Of a stretch of DNA of 64,000 nucleotides, positions 11,938 to 24,200 are shown piece by piece. Numbering within the stretch: the first letter of the stretch is position 1; every line of letters starts with the position of its first letter. The notes under the pieces are model-generated. The model had not been told where the DNA came from. It saw nothing but the letters and a program-made list of their open reading frames with translations, and did no database searches. The stretch covers positions 3,782,501 to 3,846,500 of the forward strand of contig WPIO01000013.1 in assembly GCA_009760855.2 (NCBI GenBank). The letters are read 5' to 3'. The translations under genes and the position numbers were made by a program. This DNA is from Cristatella mucedo. Lineage: Eukaryota; Bryozoa; Phylactolaemata; Cristatellidae.

Positions 11938-12654
11938 CAACTGGCAACGGAAGGCAACGACTCGTCCGCCAAAGCGATGCTCTCCGCTAGGCCGGGCGGC
12001 GGCGGCGGAGGAGGCGGCGGCGGAAGCGGCAGTGCGCGATCGCCGCAGCCACCACCGCCGCCGATTGGCCGGCCGCGAAGAGCCGCCACCGCGCCGTGTT
12101 CGCCGACCTCCGGCGGCCTCGACCGCCGCACCCGCTCTCCGCAGTCGCCTAACTCGTCAGCCGTGACCTCTGAACGGTCCGCCATCGCCGGCGTCGTCGT
12201 CGGCCGCCGCGTAATCGCTGAAGCCTGGCTGTCACCCACGATCTTCCGAGGGACGGAGACGAAGCAGCGGTCCAGCGGCCGGCACTCGAGGTACTACGGC
12301 GGCGGCGGCGGCGGCAGCGGCAGCGGCGGCAGCGGCCCGACGCCATCGGCGGCGGCACGATGCGCGCCTCCTCCACGACCTGCGCGCCACCGGCGCTTTC
12401 GCATCGACATTCGTTTTCGCATCGAAATCGAGCGCGCGAGCGATCGGTCTCGCCCGTCGGCTGGTGAAAGCGCGCGCATGCGCGCCAGAGCTGGGCGACG
12501 ACTCACGCCAGTTCGAAGCACTTCGTCGCCACATCAGAGCTCTGCGATCTGATCGCCACATCAGATCTGATCAGATCAGATCAGAGCTCTGCGATCTGAT
12601 CGCCACATCAGGGCTCTGAGGCGCTCAAAGCTCCTCCTTACCACCTCCCCGGGG

Positions 12655-12770
12655 GTTTGGCCCCGCGGAGGAGGTAAGGCGCTCGCCTCTGACGACCGAT
12701 GTCGAGGGCTCGAGCCCTGCGGCGTGCCTACGCGCGCCAAGCGTCTTCGCGGAGATAGTGTTATCTCAGC
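12655..12770 (+). mobile_element. Probable SINE family B fragment
   Basis: GGTAAGGCGCTCGCCTCTGA, GAGGGCTCGAGCCCTGC, then a diverged GTCTTCGCGGAGATAGTGTT tail. Confidence 0.5.
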
Positions 12771-13597
12771 GTGCGCTTGCGCGTGCGCGCGCGAAGGCGA
12801 TTTGCACGTTTTCACACGCGCTGGGTTGCGCATGCGTGGCGGCGCTTCGTCCGCATCGCAGGTCGGCGGCGGCTCCGCCGCGAAACGCCAGGTTTCCGCT
12901 GCGAAGCCGACGGAAGGCGTCCTCGGCGGCGGCGGCGGCTGATGGTGAGCGGACGCAGTCGCGACTTTCCGACTCCGCGGCCTCTATCTGGAGCACGTTC
13001 ATCGTCCACGTCAAAGGCTTGAGCACGGCGGCGGCGGACATTGACGGCGGCGGCAACAAGTCGTCGTTTCGCGAGCGCGTCAGCAGCACGTTCGCGCAGA
13101 CGCTCGCCAGGCTGCACGAGCTGGAGCTGCACCGGACGGAGAAAGCCGCTGCGGCGGCCGTCGCGGTGGCGGCCGACGTCGAGGCCGTAGCCGCAGCCGC
13201 TAAGGATGCGGCGGCCGCGGCGGTGGCGGCGGCGGCGGCGGGCGAAGCTCGCCACGATGAGGCCGACGGCGACCTCGAAGACCGGCTGCTAGAAGACTCG
13301 GAGGCGCGCGAGCTGCGTCGCCAGAGGGCGCTCGCACACTGGTCGGTCGTCAGGCGCCACGTCGACGAGAGGATCCGCAAGCGGAAGGAGAGCAGCGCGC
13401 TCAGCCAGAGCTGGAACATACTGCGCCAGCAGCTGCGCGCCATGACGCGCGCGGACAAGGTCCGACGCGACCTCTACTTTCGCTACGGCGTGCTGCCCGC
13501 CCAAGGGCAGCGCTATCCGCGAAACTCCATGACTCCCGTCATGAGCGAGCGCGCGAAGGAGATCATTCTCAAGTTTGAGTCCATCACGCTCAAGTAG
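12758..13597 (+). CDS. Unrecognised ORF in a CpG-island-like block (possibly a last exon)
   Basis: I do not recognise this protein. The open frame runs 279 codons to TAG at 13595. The first about 60 residues are Arg/Ala-rich and may be intron or UTR. The rest looks protein-like: SAASIWSTFIVHVKGL, FRERVSSTFAQTLARLHELE, an Ala/Val-rich run (about residues 130-165), then a charged helical stretch and a non-repetitive C-terminus with HWSVVRRHVDERIRKRK, SWNILRQQLRAMTRADKV, DLYFRYGVLP and ERAKEIILKFESITLK. A GTGAGT donor at 10162 in the preceding GC-rich block could end an upstream exon. There is no AATAAA within 1 kb downstream. GC-rich DNA opens frames by chance, so coding status is uncertain. 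Confidence 0.42.
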   Translation: MLSQRALARARAKAICTFSHALGCACVAALRPHRRSAAAPPRNARFPLRSRRKASSAAAAADGERTQSRLSDSAASIWSTFIVHVKGLSTAAADIDGGGNKSSFRERVSSTFAQTLARLHELELHRTEKAAAAAVAVAADVEAVAAAAKDAAAAAVAAAAAGEARHDEADGDLEDRLLEDSEARELRRQRALAHWSVVRRHVDERIRKRKESSALSQSWNILRQQLRAMTRADKVRRDLYFRYGVLPAQGQRYPRNSMTPVMSERAKEIILKFESITLK

Positions 13598-13769
13598 CTC
13601 GTCGCGCGCGCCCCCCCCCACCCCCACCCCAGCCTCGAGCGCGCGCGAGAGAGATTGCGCTTAGCGCCGCCGCCGCCGCCGCCGCCCTCCACTCCGCTCT
13701 CCGGCGGCGGCGGCGGCGCGTTGGGCGAGCGTCGGCGGCTGCTGCGAGCGTCCCTCTCTCGGTGGCGTT

Positions 13770-14630
13770 GCGGCCGGCTGTGCCGATCGCTTCGTCGCTT
13801 TGGCCGAAGCGTGGCGAAAGAGGCCGCTGCCTGAACCGCGCCGGGGAAAAACTTTTGAGCTGCGATCCAGCTGCGATTGCGAGAAGGAAGCTTCACGAAG
13901 CTGCGGTCTCGATTCTAGAAAACTGGCGTAATTGGAGGTGTAAAGTTTACTAAAAAAAAACATGTGTCCAGTTGAGCATGCGCAATGCACATGCAAATGG
14001 CCTCCAACAGTCCGGCTCAGCCAGCGGTACGGCACTTTCGAACTGCGATGACCCCCCCCGACCCTTTCAACAATCAGCTTCGCTATGCTGGGCTTTCAAT
14101 TACGTATTAGCGCAAATGGCGTTTCGAATTTACTCGCATTTCGTGCAATTTCGCCTGCGCGATCGAGCGCAAAACGATGGCATTCTGCGAGACGGCTGAG
14201 CGAGCGAATGGCCCGCCACTTTCGAACTGCGATTCGCGTTCAACTTCCCAAAACAACGACGCGAAGCTGTTGTTTTGTTTCCGTTTTATAGAAGACAGCG
14301 CTTAGAGTTTAGGACTTCGGTGGAGAGTTTGACGAGCTTGCACGTGCGCGCTGTCGTGAAAATGGCCTAGAACAGCTTGGCCACTGGCCAGCGTCTGGCC
14401 AGTCTTGAACTACAATCAAATCCTGCAGCCGTAATGCAAAGTAAAGTAAGCAGCGTAAGGCTGCGATTTCGGTTCTTTCTTTCATGTAACAGTGTCTCGT
14501 ATTTCGCCAGGAATTTTCACCGAATCGCTCGTCCGCGTTCCAGTGCAAATGGCATACCAATCAGAACTAGTCCGCGAACCTGGCCCCCAGGCTTCCTACC
14601 GCTCATTCCTCTGTCTACGATCGTTTGGGT
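13770..14630. other. No recognised feature
   Basis: Moderately GC-rich flank of the CpG block. GCCACTTTCGAACTGCGAT-type sequence recurs near 14030 and 14210, a possible diverged local repeat. Confidence 0.5.
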
Positions 14631-14639
14631 ATGAATGCC

Positions 14640-15008
14640 TCGAATCGGGCTCACATCCTTTGGAGAGCGCGCGCGCGCGTTAGGTTCATATACTGCCAAA
14701 GCCTTGAACTCACTACCGGCTGACTTCGTCACTTCTGGTGACTCGACGATATTTAAAAATAAGAAAAAACGCACCTGCTCCTCGCAAGATTTGCTGGGTA
14801 CCTGTGATTGTTTCCTTTGTTTGCTTATGCGTGCGGACACCGTGCATGCTACTACTAACCGTATTGTTCATGTTGTCACCTTGCACGGTACTAATAACCA
14901 TACGTTAATGCTTCCTTCGCAGCATATTTAAAGTGCCTAGACACAGATTAAGTTCTCTGAGAGCGACATACAGATGTATTATTATTATTGTTATTATTAC
15001 TATTATTA
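14640..15008 (+). mobile_element. L2/CR1-like LINE, 3' end (divergent)
   Basis: AKALNSLPADFVTS, 3'UTR, AAAGTGCCTAGACACAGATTAAGTTCTCTGAGAGCG and (ATT)n. A divergent subfamily. Confidence 0.8.
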
Positions 15009-15251
15009 GAAATTGGCTTTATCCCCGCATGGCCTCATAAGCAAAGAGAGAGGCGTGTGGTCTCAGCCTGCCAGCACTGACGAGTCTTTAAATGCAATGG
15101 ATGCAATGAATTAAATGCAATGAAACAAAAGATAGTCAAGCTAAGAGAACATTACGCGCAGCTATCGCGGACAGCAATGAGAAAAACGAGCAACGGATGA
15201 AGCCACTCGCCACCGGACTGCCGAAGCTTAATTGAAACGTCGAACGCCTCG

Positions 15252-15410
15252 TCAAAAGCCGCTCCAGCGGTTAAGGTGTTGGCCCTGACAGAGGTCGCGG
15301 TGAATGCATTTGATTACCGAGGTCGTGGGCCCACGAGGAGCCCCACGCGGCGCATGCGAAGCGCCTGAATTGACATTAAGCTCTCAATCTTTTTAAGAGC
15401 GCTAAACAGA
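15252..15410 (+). mobile_element. SINE family B
   Basis: CTCCAGCGGTTAAGGTGTTG, GAGGTCGTGGGCCCACGAGG, AAGCGCCTGAATTGACATTA, AGCTCTCAATC. It abuts the L2 copy at 15400. Confidence 0.72.
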
Positions 15411-15880
15411 GTTTTGCACCAGCTGCAATCGCCTGATCGCACATGCCGGTTGGCCAGCTAGCAGTGAGTTACAGAAATCAAGACGGGATGTCACGAATGC
15501 ATGGACCAACTTGGACGTGGTATCCTTATCTAAACAAGCCCGAATTTTAGCAATGTTTTTTTTAGGTGGAAGTAGGCAGATTTGACTGTGGAGCTGATGT
15601 GGTCGTCTAACGAGAGGTCGCTTTGGAACATGACACTTATATTTTGAGCTGATTCAACAGGAGATATGCTGGCAGAGCCAATTGTGAGCGTTAGCCTTTC
15701 CAATTGCTGAATCACACTCAGTTTGCCCATAACTAGAAAGTTAGTTTTATCATCGTTTAGTTTTAGAATTTTTGCTGCCATCCATGTGCGGATGTCCTCA
15801 ATACATGCAGCAAGTGAGTTGAGATTATCGATGCATGACGTAAGACCTTGCATGTATAAAATATGCCAGCCTGACCGCAG
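15400..15880 (-). mobile_element. L2/CR1-like LINE, reverse transcriptase C-terminal part
   Basis: Minus strand encodes LAACIEDIRTWMAAKILKLN, DDKTNFLVMG, LTLTIGSASISPVESAQNIS and VMFQSDLSLDDHISS: the post-catalytic RT/thumb region (DDKTEFLV motif) of an L2-like ORF2. A frameshift lies in the LKK run near 15560. Truncated at both ends. Confidence 0.88.
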
Positions 15881-16320
15881 TCGCTCTCTTGGAGCACCGG
15901 TCTGCCAGCCGGTGACTCGTGGCGTCATTTTTCAAAGGGAATGTTCCGGTCACCCGAGGCTTTTAGTCAAGAGAACCGAAAGCAAAACGGCTAGTTGCCC
16001 AGCAACCGCCGCGAGGCGGACCGCCAGCCTAGAGCCTAAGGTCCAACTTGCCAAAGGCAACTGCTGTCGTAAAGGGTGCCGCCTGGAATAGCAGCAAGTA
16101 GTAGGCCATGAGTTCACGCTTTTCTGGTCCACATTAGCTTGTTTGTTGCCGCGTACAAAGGCCATTTTGTTGGCATTAAAAGACCATTTTTTAACCACAA
16201 AAACTTTAACATATATTTTGCTATTGGTGCTAACGTGGCTTGGGCTCACATCGTCGTGAGACACGTCAGTTTCACCCTACTGATGGCAGATCGTCAGTGC
16301 GCTAGTTCACTCCTGCTCAG

Positions 16321-16322
<2 letters not shown>

Positions 16323-16389
<67 letters not shown>
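16323..16389. repeat. (GA)n microsatellite
   Basis: About 33 GA units. Confidence 0.98.
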
Positions 16390-16393
<4 letters not shown>

Positions 16394-16640
16394 GCAGGTT
16401 CAAACATTTGGTACACGCGCTTCCCTGAAAAGTCGACGGTGCCAAGCTACCATCTGGATGAGCATGACTGAGCAAGCCTTTAGTCAGAACTATGTCCATA
16501 AATGTAATGATACTTACGGCGCTGTGTACGATTACCAACCGGATACCTAACATTCCGTGGTTGTTCTGCGCTAGTCGAACGGGCACCACGTCCCTCGTAA
16601 ATAGCCTACTGTCGATCTGTAATTTTAAATTACTGCTTAC

Positions 16641-16841
<201 letters not shown>

Positions 16842-17289
16842 CCCTATTAATTAAGCATAAAGGTTACCGTGCGGTCGTTCGGCAAGCAACTACTGAAGCC
16901 TATGAGTTCGACCCAACACCCGTGATTCTGTAAACTCAATAATGAATTATATTCAACAACATTGAACGCATATTTCTGAGCGTAAGCTTCTTAGCGAGTC
17001 TGTCAGCAGTTAGCTGCCGTATCGGCAGCAGTAATATAAAGGCAATTATTTTCGCTTTTTCTAAGACGATGCTGCTTCGAGCGCCGCTTTTGCGATTTCA
17101 ATTGGTGTATCGTTACCGTTTGGCGTATCGTGAGCCTCAGGTCTGTACACAACGCATTACCTTTGTACATACCTCAAGCTCTCAATACTCCAAAACGGTA
17201 CTACACAGCCTTCGAAAATCTTAAAGCCTTGCTAATGGCAGTACTGAATGATGCTTAGTGTCTAGCATGAGGGCTTATTAGAGCTACTA

Positions 17290-17397
17290 GATTAGCACCA
17301 CCGCTTGCAGTTGGCAATTAAGGATCGTTCGCGGCAGGATTTGAACCCACGACCTCGATCGTGAGTAGAGAGCACCTTAGCACCTGAGCTAAAGAGT
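17290..17397 (-). mobile_element. tRNA-derived SINE, family A (partial)
   Basis: Reverse head and stem: CACCGCTTGCAGTTGGCAAT...GCAGGATTTGAACCCACGAC...CACCTTAGC. Confidence 0.7.
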
Positions 17398-17634
17398 CAG
17401 TTCCTTTCCGGTTTCCTATTAGCTGCAGCATGCGACAGAGCTTTTACGTAAATTTATATAATACAAAAGAGCTAATCGGCTTAAGATCAAGACGCGCACG
17501 CACGCACTACTATACTATGCAAATGGACGGCCGCTACGCGATAATGTTTGCAGAAACAGGGGATCCACGATCGCTTCTCCGGTCGCACGTGCCACCTGCC
17601 GGCATCCCGCAGCTTCTCAATGGTGCGGTAAACA

Positions 17635-17765
17635 ATGGTCGCCAAGGTCGCTGGCCAAGGTCGTTGGCCAAGGTTATCAACCAAGATCGTTCGACCAAGG
17701 TCGTTCGGCCAAGGTCACTGACCAGGGCCATTGGTCAAGGTCACTGGCCAAGGTCACTGGTGATA
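17635..17765. repeat. Degenerate minisatellite, GGTCRYTGGCCAA unit
   Basis: About ten imperfect 12-15 bp copies of CCAAGGTCRYTGG. Confidence 0.85.
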
Positions 17766-17769
17766 CGCT

Positions 17770-19700
17770 CCTCGGGCTCGGCAATGCTTTTCTGGCGGGT
17801 GGCAGGTCGTCTTTTCGCAAAGAGAATTTCTCCTGCCACGCCGCCGTGCCGCCCACGACATCCTCGCTGCTGACGCCGAACTTCCCGAATGACCTCCGCT
17901 AGCTCCTTGGCACATCTAGAGCATCGATGTCAAGGTCCGATACGTCTAGGGCATCGTGGCCGCTTTCAATCTCTGCGCTGCAGTCAAACGGTAACAATAC
18001 TACGTTTACATAGCACCCTCAGAGAACGTAATCTCTTTCATGAAAGATGAAAAGACCTATATATTTAGAACCAAGCCAGCACCGCTTTTATTGGCTTGAG
18101 TTCTGGAATATAAGATACGCGCCTGAGCAAGGCATCCAACAGTCCGGAATGAAGCAACGCGCTGTAGGGAATGTCCGGAATACAGCCGATTGGACTCACT
18201 CAGCCAATCGGCTATGCATATTAAGCTCAGAAGGGCAAGATGGAATCTACGGAAAAAAGCATGGTCAACCCTGTACACAAGTCTAAAACCTTCGAATGAG
18301 CAGAAGTCTAAAACTGCAGGGAAGATTTCAAGTAATCACTCAAATCTTTCGTCGATTCATTCTTCAGAGATTACGAAAAAAGACTGACGCAGCCTTAAAC
18401 TTGACGATAGCACTAAACTCCGCCGCTAGGGTCGCTTCAGTCGATTCCATAGGATCGTGAGTGCGAAACGGCGTCAAGTTTTTTGGATGCACTTAGCAAT
18501 ATAGCGTTATGCAATTTGCAATATAAGTTGGGAGCATCGCCTAGCCAATTTTCGGTGGCTTGCGTCGGATTTAAGTGGATTATGGTAGTGGCCAGGTCTG
18601 TGCAGCCATTTTTTATGAGAGCTCGTGAGCAATGGCATGAAATAAATTTGGCTTATACAGTATATTGAACGTTTACTACAAAATCACTCAAAATTTGAGC
18701 TTAGCTCGGCTGTTTCCGGTCAATTTCACTTAATTATCGCGATAATTCATTACTGCCTATATTATGTGTACACCTTCCGTCATGAGAGGTTCAAAGGGTA
18801 CAGTAGCCGGCGCAGCCCACTCCCTACTGAAACCCGTACAGGCCTTTAAGAATGAGCTCAAAACAATGACTAGAGTAAATTGACTTGACCATTCAAACTT
18901 TTAATATTACCTCGGAAAATACTATTTTCAAGGAACTGCTTGACTCGGCCTTACTGACAAACCTACCCTTAACACAAAATTCCTTGAGTTACTCTCGGTA
19001 AAGTTTCTATTAGCAAAATATTTAATCCATGACCCAAGATTACCATCAAGCTTGTAGAGCGACAACTAAGTTTTGAGTTACGTGTGCCTTTCGTTCAAGC
19101 CTCGAACGTTAGGTAACAAGTGCTCTGCACTATGAACACGAGCTGCTTAAAATAGCAAATTGGGAAATCGTAGTTCAATTAGGAAAGTGTGGATATCCTA
19201 TACAAGTTCCTGGAAGTGCCAAGCTTCAAGAAAAGAGCTCCTTCTTGATTAATTGAATACATTTTTTTATCTAGTTTTCTCATCGGTCACAAAAATCATC
19301 TAATAGTTCATTCTGCATGCCAAGACAGTCAGGAATTCAAGTACGTATGCCGCTGAATTCACAGCCGATTCAAGTGCTTACGTTTGACCCAGGAGACGAT
19401 GACGTTTCAAGTGGATACGCTGACCTGCTCTACATCAGGAAGCCGCTGTGACGTAGCTTAAGCGTAGCAAGCTGTGCTCATTTCTGGATCACTTCTTTGA
19501 TTATACTATTTTTATCTTGGCAAGCCAAAACGCCGAGCGGCCAGTCATACGAATGCACTCGTCGAAGCCTTGGAGGCGGTCAGAGGTCACCTTGAAACGT
19601 TTAAACCAAGATCACCAGCCGTCTGTAACATCGAAATCTGGAATTGACATCGGCTTGACAGCAGAACCGCTGCAATGCGATGATGGCTGCAATGTTCAAG
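17770..19700. other. Intergenic, nothing recognised
   Basis: No coding signal or known repeat seen between the minisatellite and the GW182 3' end. Confidence 0.5.
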
Positions 19701-19725
19701 CAATATGTAGTTTTCAAATAGACCG

Positions 19726-19731
19726 TTTATT
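19726..19731 (-). terminator. Candidate polyA signal (AATAAA) of GW182
   Basis: TTTATT on the plus strand reads AATAAA in the sense direction, about 1.26 kb after the stop. I saw no closer canonical signal, but non-canonical signals were not ruled out. Confidence 0.35.
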
Positions 19732-20236
19732 TATCACCAAAAGCCACTATAATATGCTAAGCAGCCCATAACGCAGCAGTGTCCTGCACTCCAAGGGAAT
19801 ACAGTCTGTCAAAAAGGTATTACCTTACTTGCATTATTAAAAAGGACTGCACGCAAGTGGGAAGTAGACCAGCTTTACTGTACCAATATTGTAATAATAA
19901 AAGCAATAAAGCCGAACACCCTGCCAAAACTCGTGGACAAGTCACACTGATAAGAGCACAAACGACCCGACTCATGTTGGCCTAGCCAGGTTCAACTGTA
20001 TCAGTGGCAGCAGAGCCACCATGAAAGACTGTGCCAGCTGCAATAGTACGGTTAGCACCAAAAATTGCATTATGTCGACCTGCCTTAATTTTCTGTGAAT
20101 TTTTTGAATTTCTAAGTCTGCAAACTCGGAATGCAACATCGTGATACCACAGCTTTTCAAGGTCATTGGTAGCAACTCGTCATGGCAAAGAGATCATGCG
20201 GTGACTGTGCTGCCCATGACAATTCTCCTGCTCGCA

Positions 20237-20296
20237 GGCTGGCTGGCTGGCAGGCAGGTAGGTAGGTAGGTAGGTAGGTAGGTAGGCAGGCAGGCA
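20237..20296. repeat. (GGCT/GGCA/GGTA)n tetranucleotide array
   Basis: Tetranucleotide run in the predicted GW182 3'UTR; in the sense RNA it reads (UACC)n flanked by (UGCC)n. Confidence 0.9.
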
Positions 20297-20986
20297 CCAT
20301 ACTACCGCAGCAGGCAAAACAGGCTTGAGGTTGCCACCATACTTTGGAGAATCGCTACATGCTAATTTGAATGTTAATGATTAATGACCAGTTCGCATCA
20401 GTAGCAGCACTGAGCTCCTGAGGCCCTGTCGACGGCAGGCAGTGGGTTGGTCATTCCATGAGCAGCCTGACTGAAAAGGATATGTTCAACCAGGGAATGC
20501 CTGACCGTGGCAGCACTCCGAGGTTTACATCATAGCAATGCACAATAACGGGAGCTGCCTGCTACGATATCAGCCAAAACAGGGTTCTCGACATAGCAGC
20601 CCTTGTAAGACAGAGGCAGAGCTGTGTGACAAAGGGAGAAAAAAATAATAGGCTGCTGCCTTTACAAGACAGGCAGCAGTACCGGTCACATCGTGTGTTG
20701 GCACATCAAAAAAAGAGGTACACCTACATGATTGCTATGCTACCCCAGTTCGTGGCAGTCTCGTATGGCAATGTTTACAGAAAGAAGGTAGTCAGCATTT
20801 TCAGCACTCCAGATTCATGCATCTGAGAACAAAATTGGCATGTGCATTGAAAATGAGCTTCAAATGCTAAACGAACATGACTAACTAGAGCAGGCAGCTC
20901 AAAAAGACCGGTTCCCCGTAAGGAACGAGCATGTGCAGAGCATTGGATGTCTGGCCGTTCAGCACAGTATCATGGAAAGAGGCTTG

Positions 20987-21241
20987 TCACATTGAGTAAT
21001 CGCTTGTTCCAAGCAGGTCTCCAGGAAGCAGGAAGCCCTGATTGCTCGCAGCACCGGCGCTGCCGTCAAGGGTTGTCATACCGCTGCCACCCCACATGCT
21101 GCCGACAGCAGCTCCGGACGGGGCATTGCCGCCACTGCTCCAGGTGGGCATGTGAGGAGCACTGCTGCTGCTCAACCACTGCATAGATCCGGAGCGAGTG
21201 GGCTGGCTCTGACGGGAACCGTGTTCAATCAGCCGGGTAAC
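20987..21241 (-). CDS. GW182: GW182 terminal coding exon (C-terminal silencing tail)
   Basis: Follows the RRM in phase 0 with VTRLIEHGSRQSQP. It then has MQWLSS, MPTWSSGG and SMWGGSG, three tryptophans that would enter CCR4-NOT/PAN3 pockets, and ends QGFLLPGDLLGTSDYSM plus stop. The LLPGDLL end is typical of the family. The acceptor is AATGTCACTTTAG. Confidence 0.95.
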   Translation of the reverse strand, partial: VTRLIEHGSRQSQPTRSGSMQWLSSSSAPHMPTWSSGGNAPSGAAVGSMWGGSGMTTLDGSAGAASNQGFLLPGDLLGTSDYSM

Positions 21242-24200
21242 CTAAAGTGACATTAAATACCACACGACTGAGTTGAAATGTTTGTAACGCGAAAATTGCA
21301 ACTCTTCACTGCCCGATATCCATATACGTCAGTCCCAACATTCAACTAAAATGTTTGTGCAAAGTTCATCATGAAGAGCAATTTACACTCAGCGAGAAGC
21401 ATTACAAACCTCTTCATCACCGACAAACTCAGCTGCAAGAGTCAAATTCGAGAGCACACACGAGCTCAGTGACTTCTGGGCCTTGACGGCATCCTGTGCA
21501 TAGTTGTACTGAACGAGAGCTTGACCAGCATGAAGGTTAAGGTAGAAGTTAGAGAGCTGCCCATGCTGTTGGCAAAGTGATTTTAGCATGGCACCATCCA
21601 ACTGCGGAGCTAAATTTCGGATTACGAGCCACTGGCTCGCCGGTCGATCCCAGCCGACAGATGGACCTGGGGGAAACGACAAGAAAATACTGTAAGTCTA
21701 GCGAACTAGTGTGCACAGCCTAGTATAACTAACTTCAAGATGACTGCAAATAGAGCACACTGCTCGTGGTGCTGGGCATACAACGAAAGTGCAATAGAAA
21801 TACAAACCACATCAGGCTAGAATGGCAACCCAAAAATGAATATAGCAGACATGTTCCATGACAAACTAGTTCAGACAGCTCGAGTTGTTAACGTAATGAG
21901 TCTTCATAATAATAATACGACGGAGTAGAGCATCCAGTCAAATCAGCAGGCTTCACATTTCCTTCTAACCCGGAGTTATGATTGTTCATTACCTGGGTCG
22001 CTTCGTCGAAGAGCCACGGTCGTTGAACATATAACCTGACCCAGCAAGAACCTTAGAGCCATATACTATCTACACAAATTCTAGTACCTAGAGATTGGAT
22101 CTTGCTCATAAGCAAACAAAGACAACGATCCAATGCCAAATCTCTTTATATTAACAGCATAAGGCTATTGCTCTATCAGTAGGGCCGAAAATTAATGAAC
22201 CCTGAGGTACACTCTGAAGTTGCCAGCAAACACAGCAAAACAAAAACCGTGCCACATAGCTGCAACTTCAGTGTTTTCCAGGAATTGAGTTTTTTTCACG
22301 AAAGTGCAACGTCCAACCAAGCCGGACTAGGTACTAACTGCACACACCGATCCATTTGTATTGCTGGTGGAGCAGCGCTTCTGCTGACAGAGGCCTAAGC
22401 TGCAATCAATACGTACAGAGTGTCATACATATTGAACCTGCTTAGCCATATTAGTTAACCATTGTACTGTGGGGCTTTACTTACAATATTGCCGAATGCA
22501 AGAACAAGGGTCGCGGAGCATTTATTTAACAACCACGTACAGCATAAAACGTATTACACGAACACAATGTCATGACACTGGAATATAGAGAGGTCAATCA
22601 AAAAGCACACCTTGCAAGAAAACCAAGAGCCCTGGAAATAACCTATTCTAAGTTGACTTTGGCACCGACAGACCATACTAAGTATGAAAATAAAAATTAA
22701 ATCGAGCAAGATATGCGAGTTTTACCTGGTGCCCAAGAAACGCTTCGGTTGAGGCCACTAAAATTTTTACTGCTCACAGAAGCACCAAGACCTGGAGGAG
22801 GCCGTGCCGGAGCCAGGCCAACTTTTGAAGACGCATTCCAAGGATCAGTCACACCAAATGTCCCAGTGGGTGATGCAGATGTAGCTGTCCAGCCGGACCC
22901 GGCAGGCTTAAAATTGCTATAGCCAGACCAGGACTCGCCATTTCCCATTCCTGAAAGAAACACAAACATATGCTGAAAAGCAAGAAATCGGCTGCTTAAT
23001 GAGATACGATGATTGTTTCGGTGATACTCGATACGGCCCCCATGGTAGCCCAGGAGGTAAGATGCTTGCTCTTCACGACCGAGGCCGTGGGTTCGAATCA
23101 TTCGGTTGGGTGATTCTTTATTGCCCACTGCAAGTGGTGATGATAGCCGACGAGGCTCTTCTGCAGATATACAAATGAGCCTGTTAAATTAGCTAAGATT
23201 GTTTCTTGGTGTGCAGGAAACTTAAATTTTGAAAAGCCTCAGACAAAAAGATACCATAACAGACAGGAAGGACTACTGCAATGATTAGTATAGCAGTACC
23301 ATGTACCCCGTGGAGTTACAGACGGAGATGTATTAAATTACAAGCAAAATGCCCTAGGTACATGATATTAAATTACAAGCAAAATGCCCTAGGTACATGA
23401 TATTCAATTTGAAAATTAAAGACAGCATGCACTAAAGAGTACGTGTGCAAAAAGGCCCAACGACTCGCCGACTGGCAGACCGTCGCTAGGACTGACAATC
23501 CTGGTCAGGCTCTTATTCATCTTAATTTCTATCCTTTCTGCTGAGTGGTTATCTCTACAGCATTTACATGTGTAATCAAATAATGTGCCTGCTTGTGGCT
23601 TTTTCATTGGTTTTTAATCTATATATATATATATATGCAAGCTAATAAATTATCTGATATTTTTGACATGACACTTATCATAACAGTACCATTCTAAAGT
23701 ACCTAAAAAGAGATTGAGTTCTCTGAGGGCACTATATCAAATGCCTTATTATTATTATTATTATTATTATTATTGCAGTAGCACGACAAAAATCACAGAA
23801 ATGGTACAGCATGTGTGGTGCCAGCGACTTGTGCTTACGGAGTCCCTCACTTTTTATCAACGATAAAAATTGAAACGATAGATTCATTCTAAGGAAACTG
23901 TAGCATATAGAGCAGGTAACTAAAAAGTATTTAACAAATGCAAAGCACATGGGTAATTTTTTCAAGCAGGCACGGGAGACATCAAGACAGGCAAAACATG
24001 GGGGTAGTTTTGTTGAAAAAAGAAAAGATGGTCTACGAAACAGATGATTTTCTAAATGCCGTCAATTACAGGGATGTTAATAATAATAAAATATTTCGAT
24101 AGTGCCCTCAGAGAACTGAATCTCTCTTTAGGCACTCCACCGATGTTGCTAAGTCAGTCGGCAGTGAGTTCCAGGCTTTGGGATCAAACGAACGACATAG

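Larger units (their letters stand above)
11950..13760. promoter_or_regulatory. CpG-island-like block containing the unrecognised ORF
   Basis: A third GC/CpG-rich block, with GGC-repeat stretches at 11996-12030 and 12298-12335. At 12538-12610 a TCAGAGCTCTGCGATCTGAT unit is duplicated around a (GATCA)n run. Confidence 0.4.

Noticed and set aside
14085-14634. Plus-strand ORFs of 68-85 codons
   Set aside because: No motif, splice support or conservation signal; length within chance.
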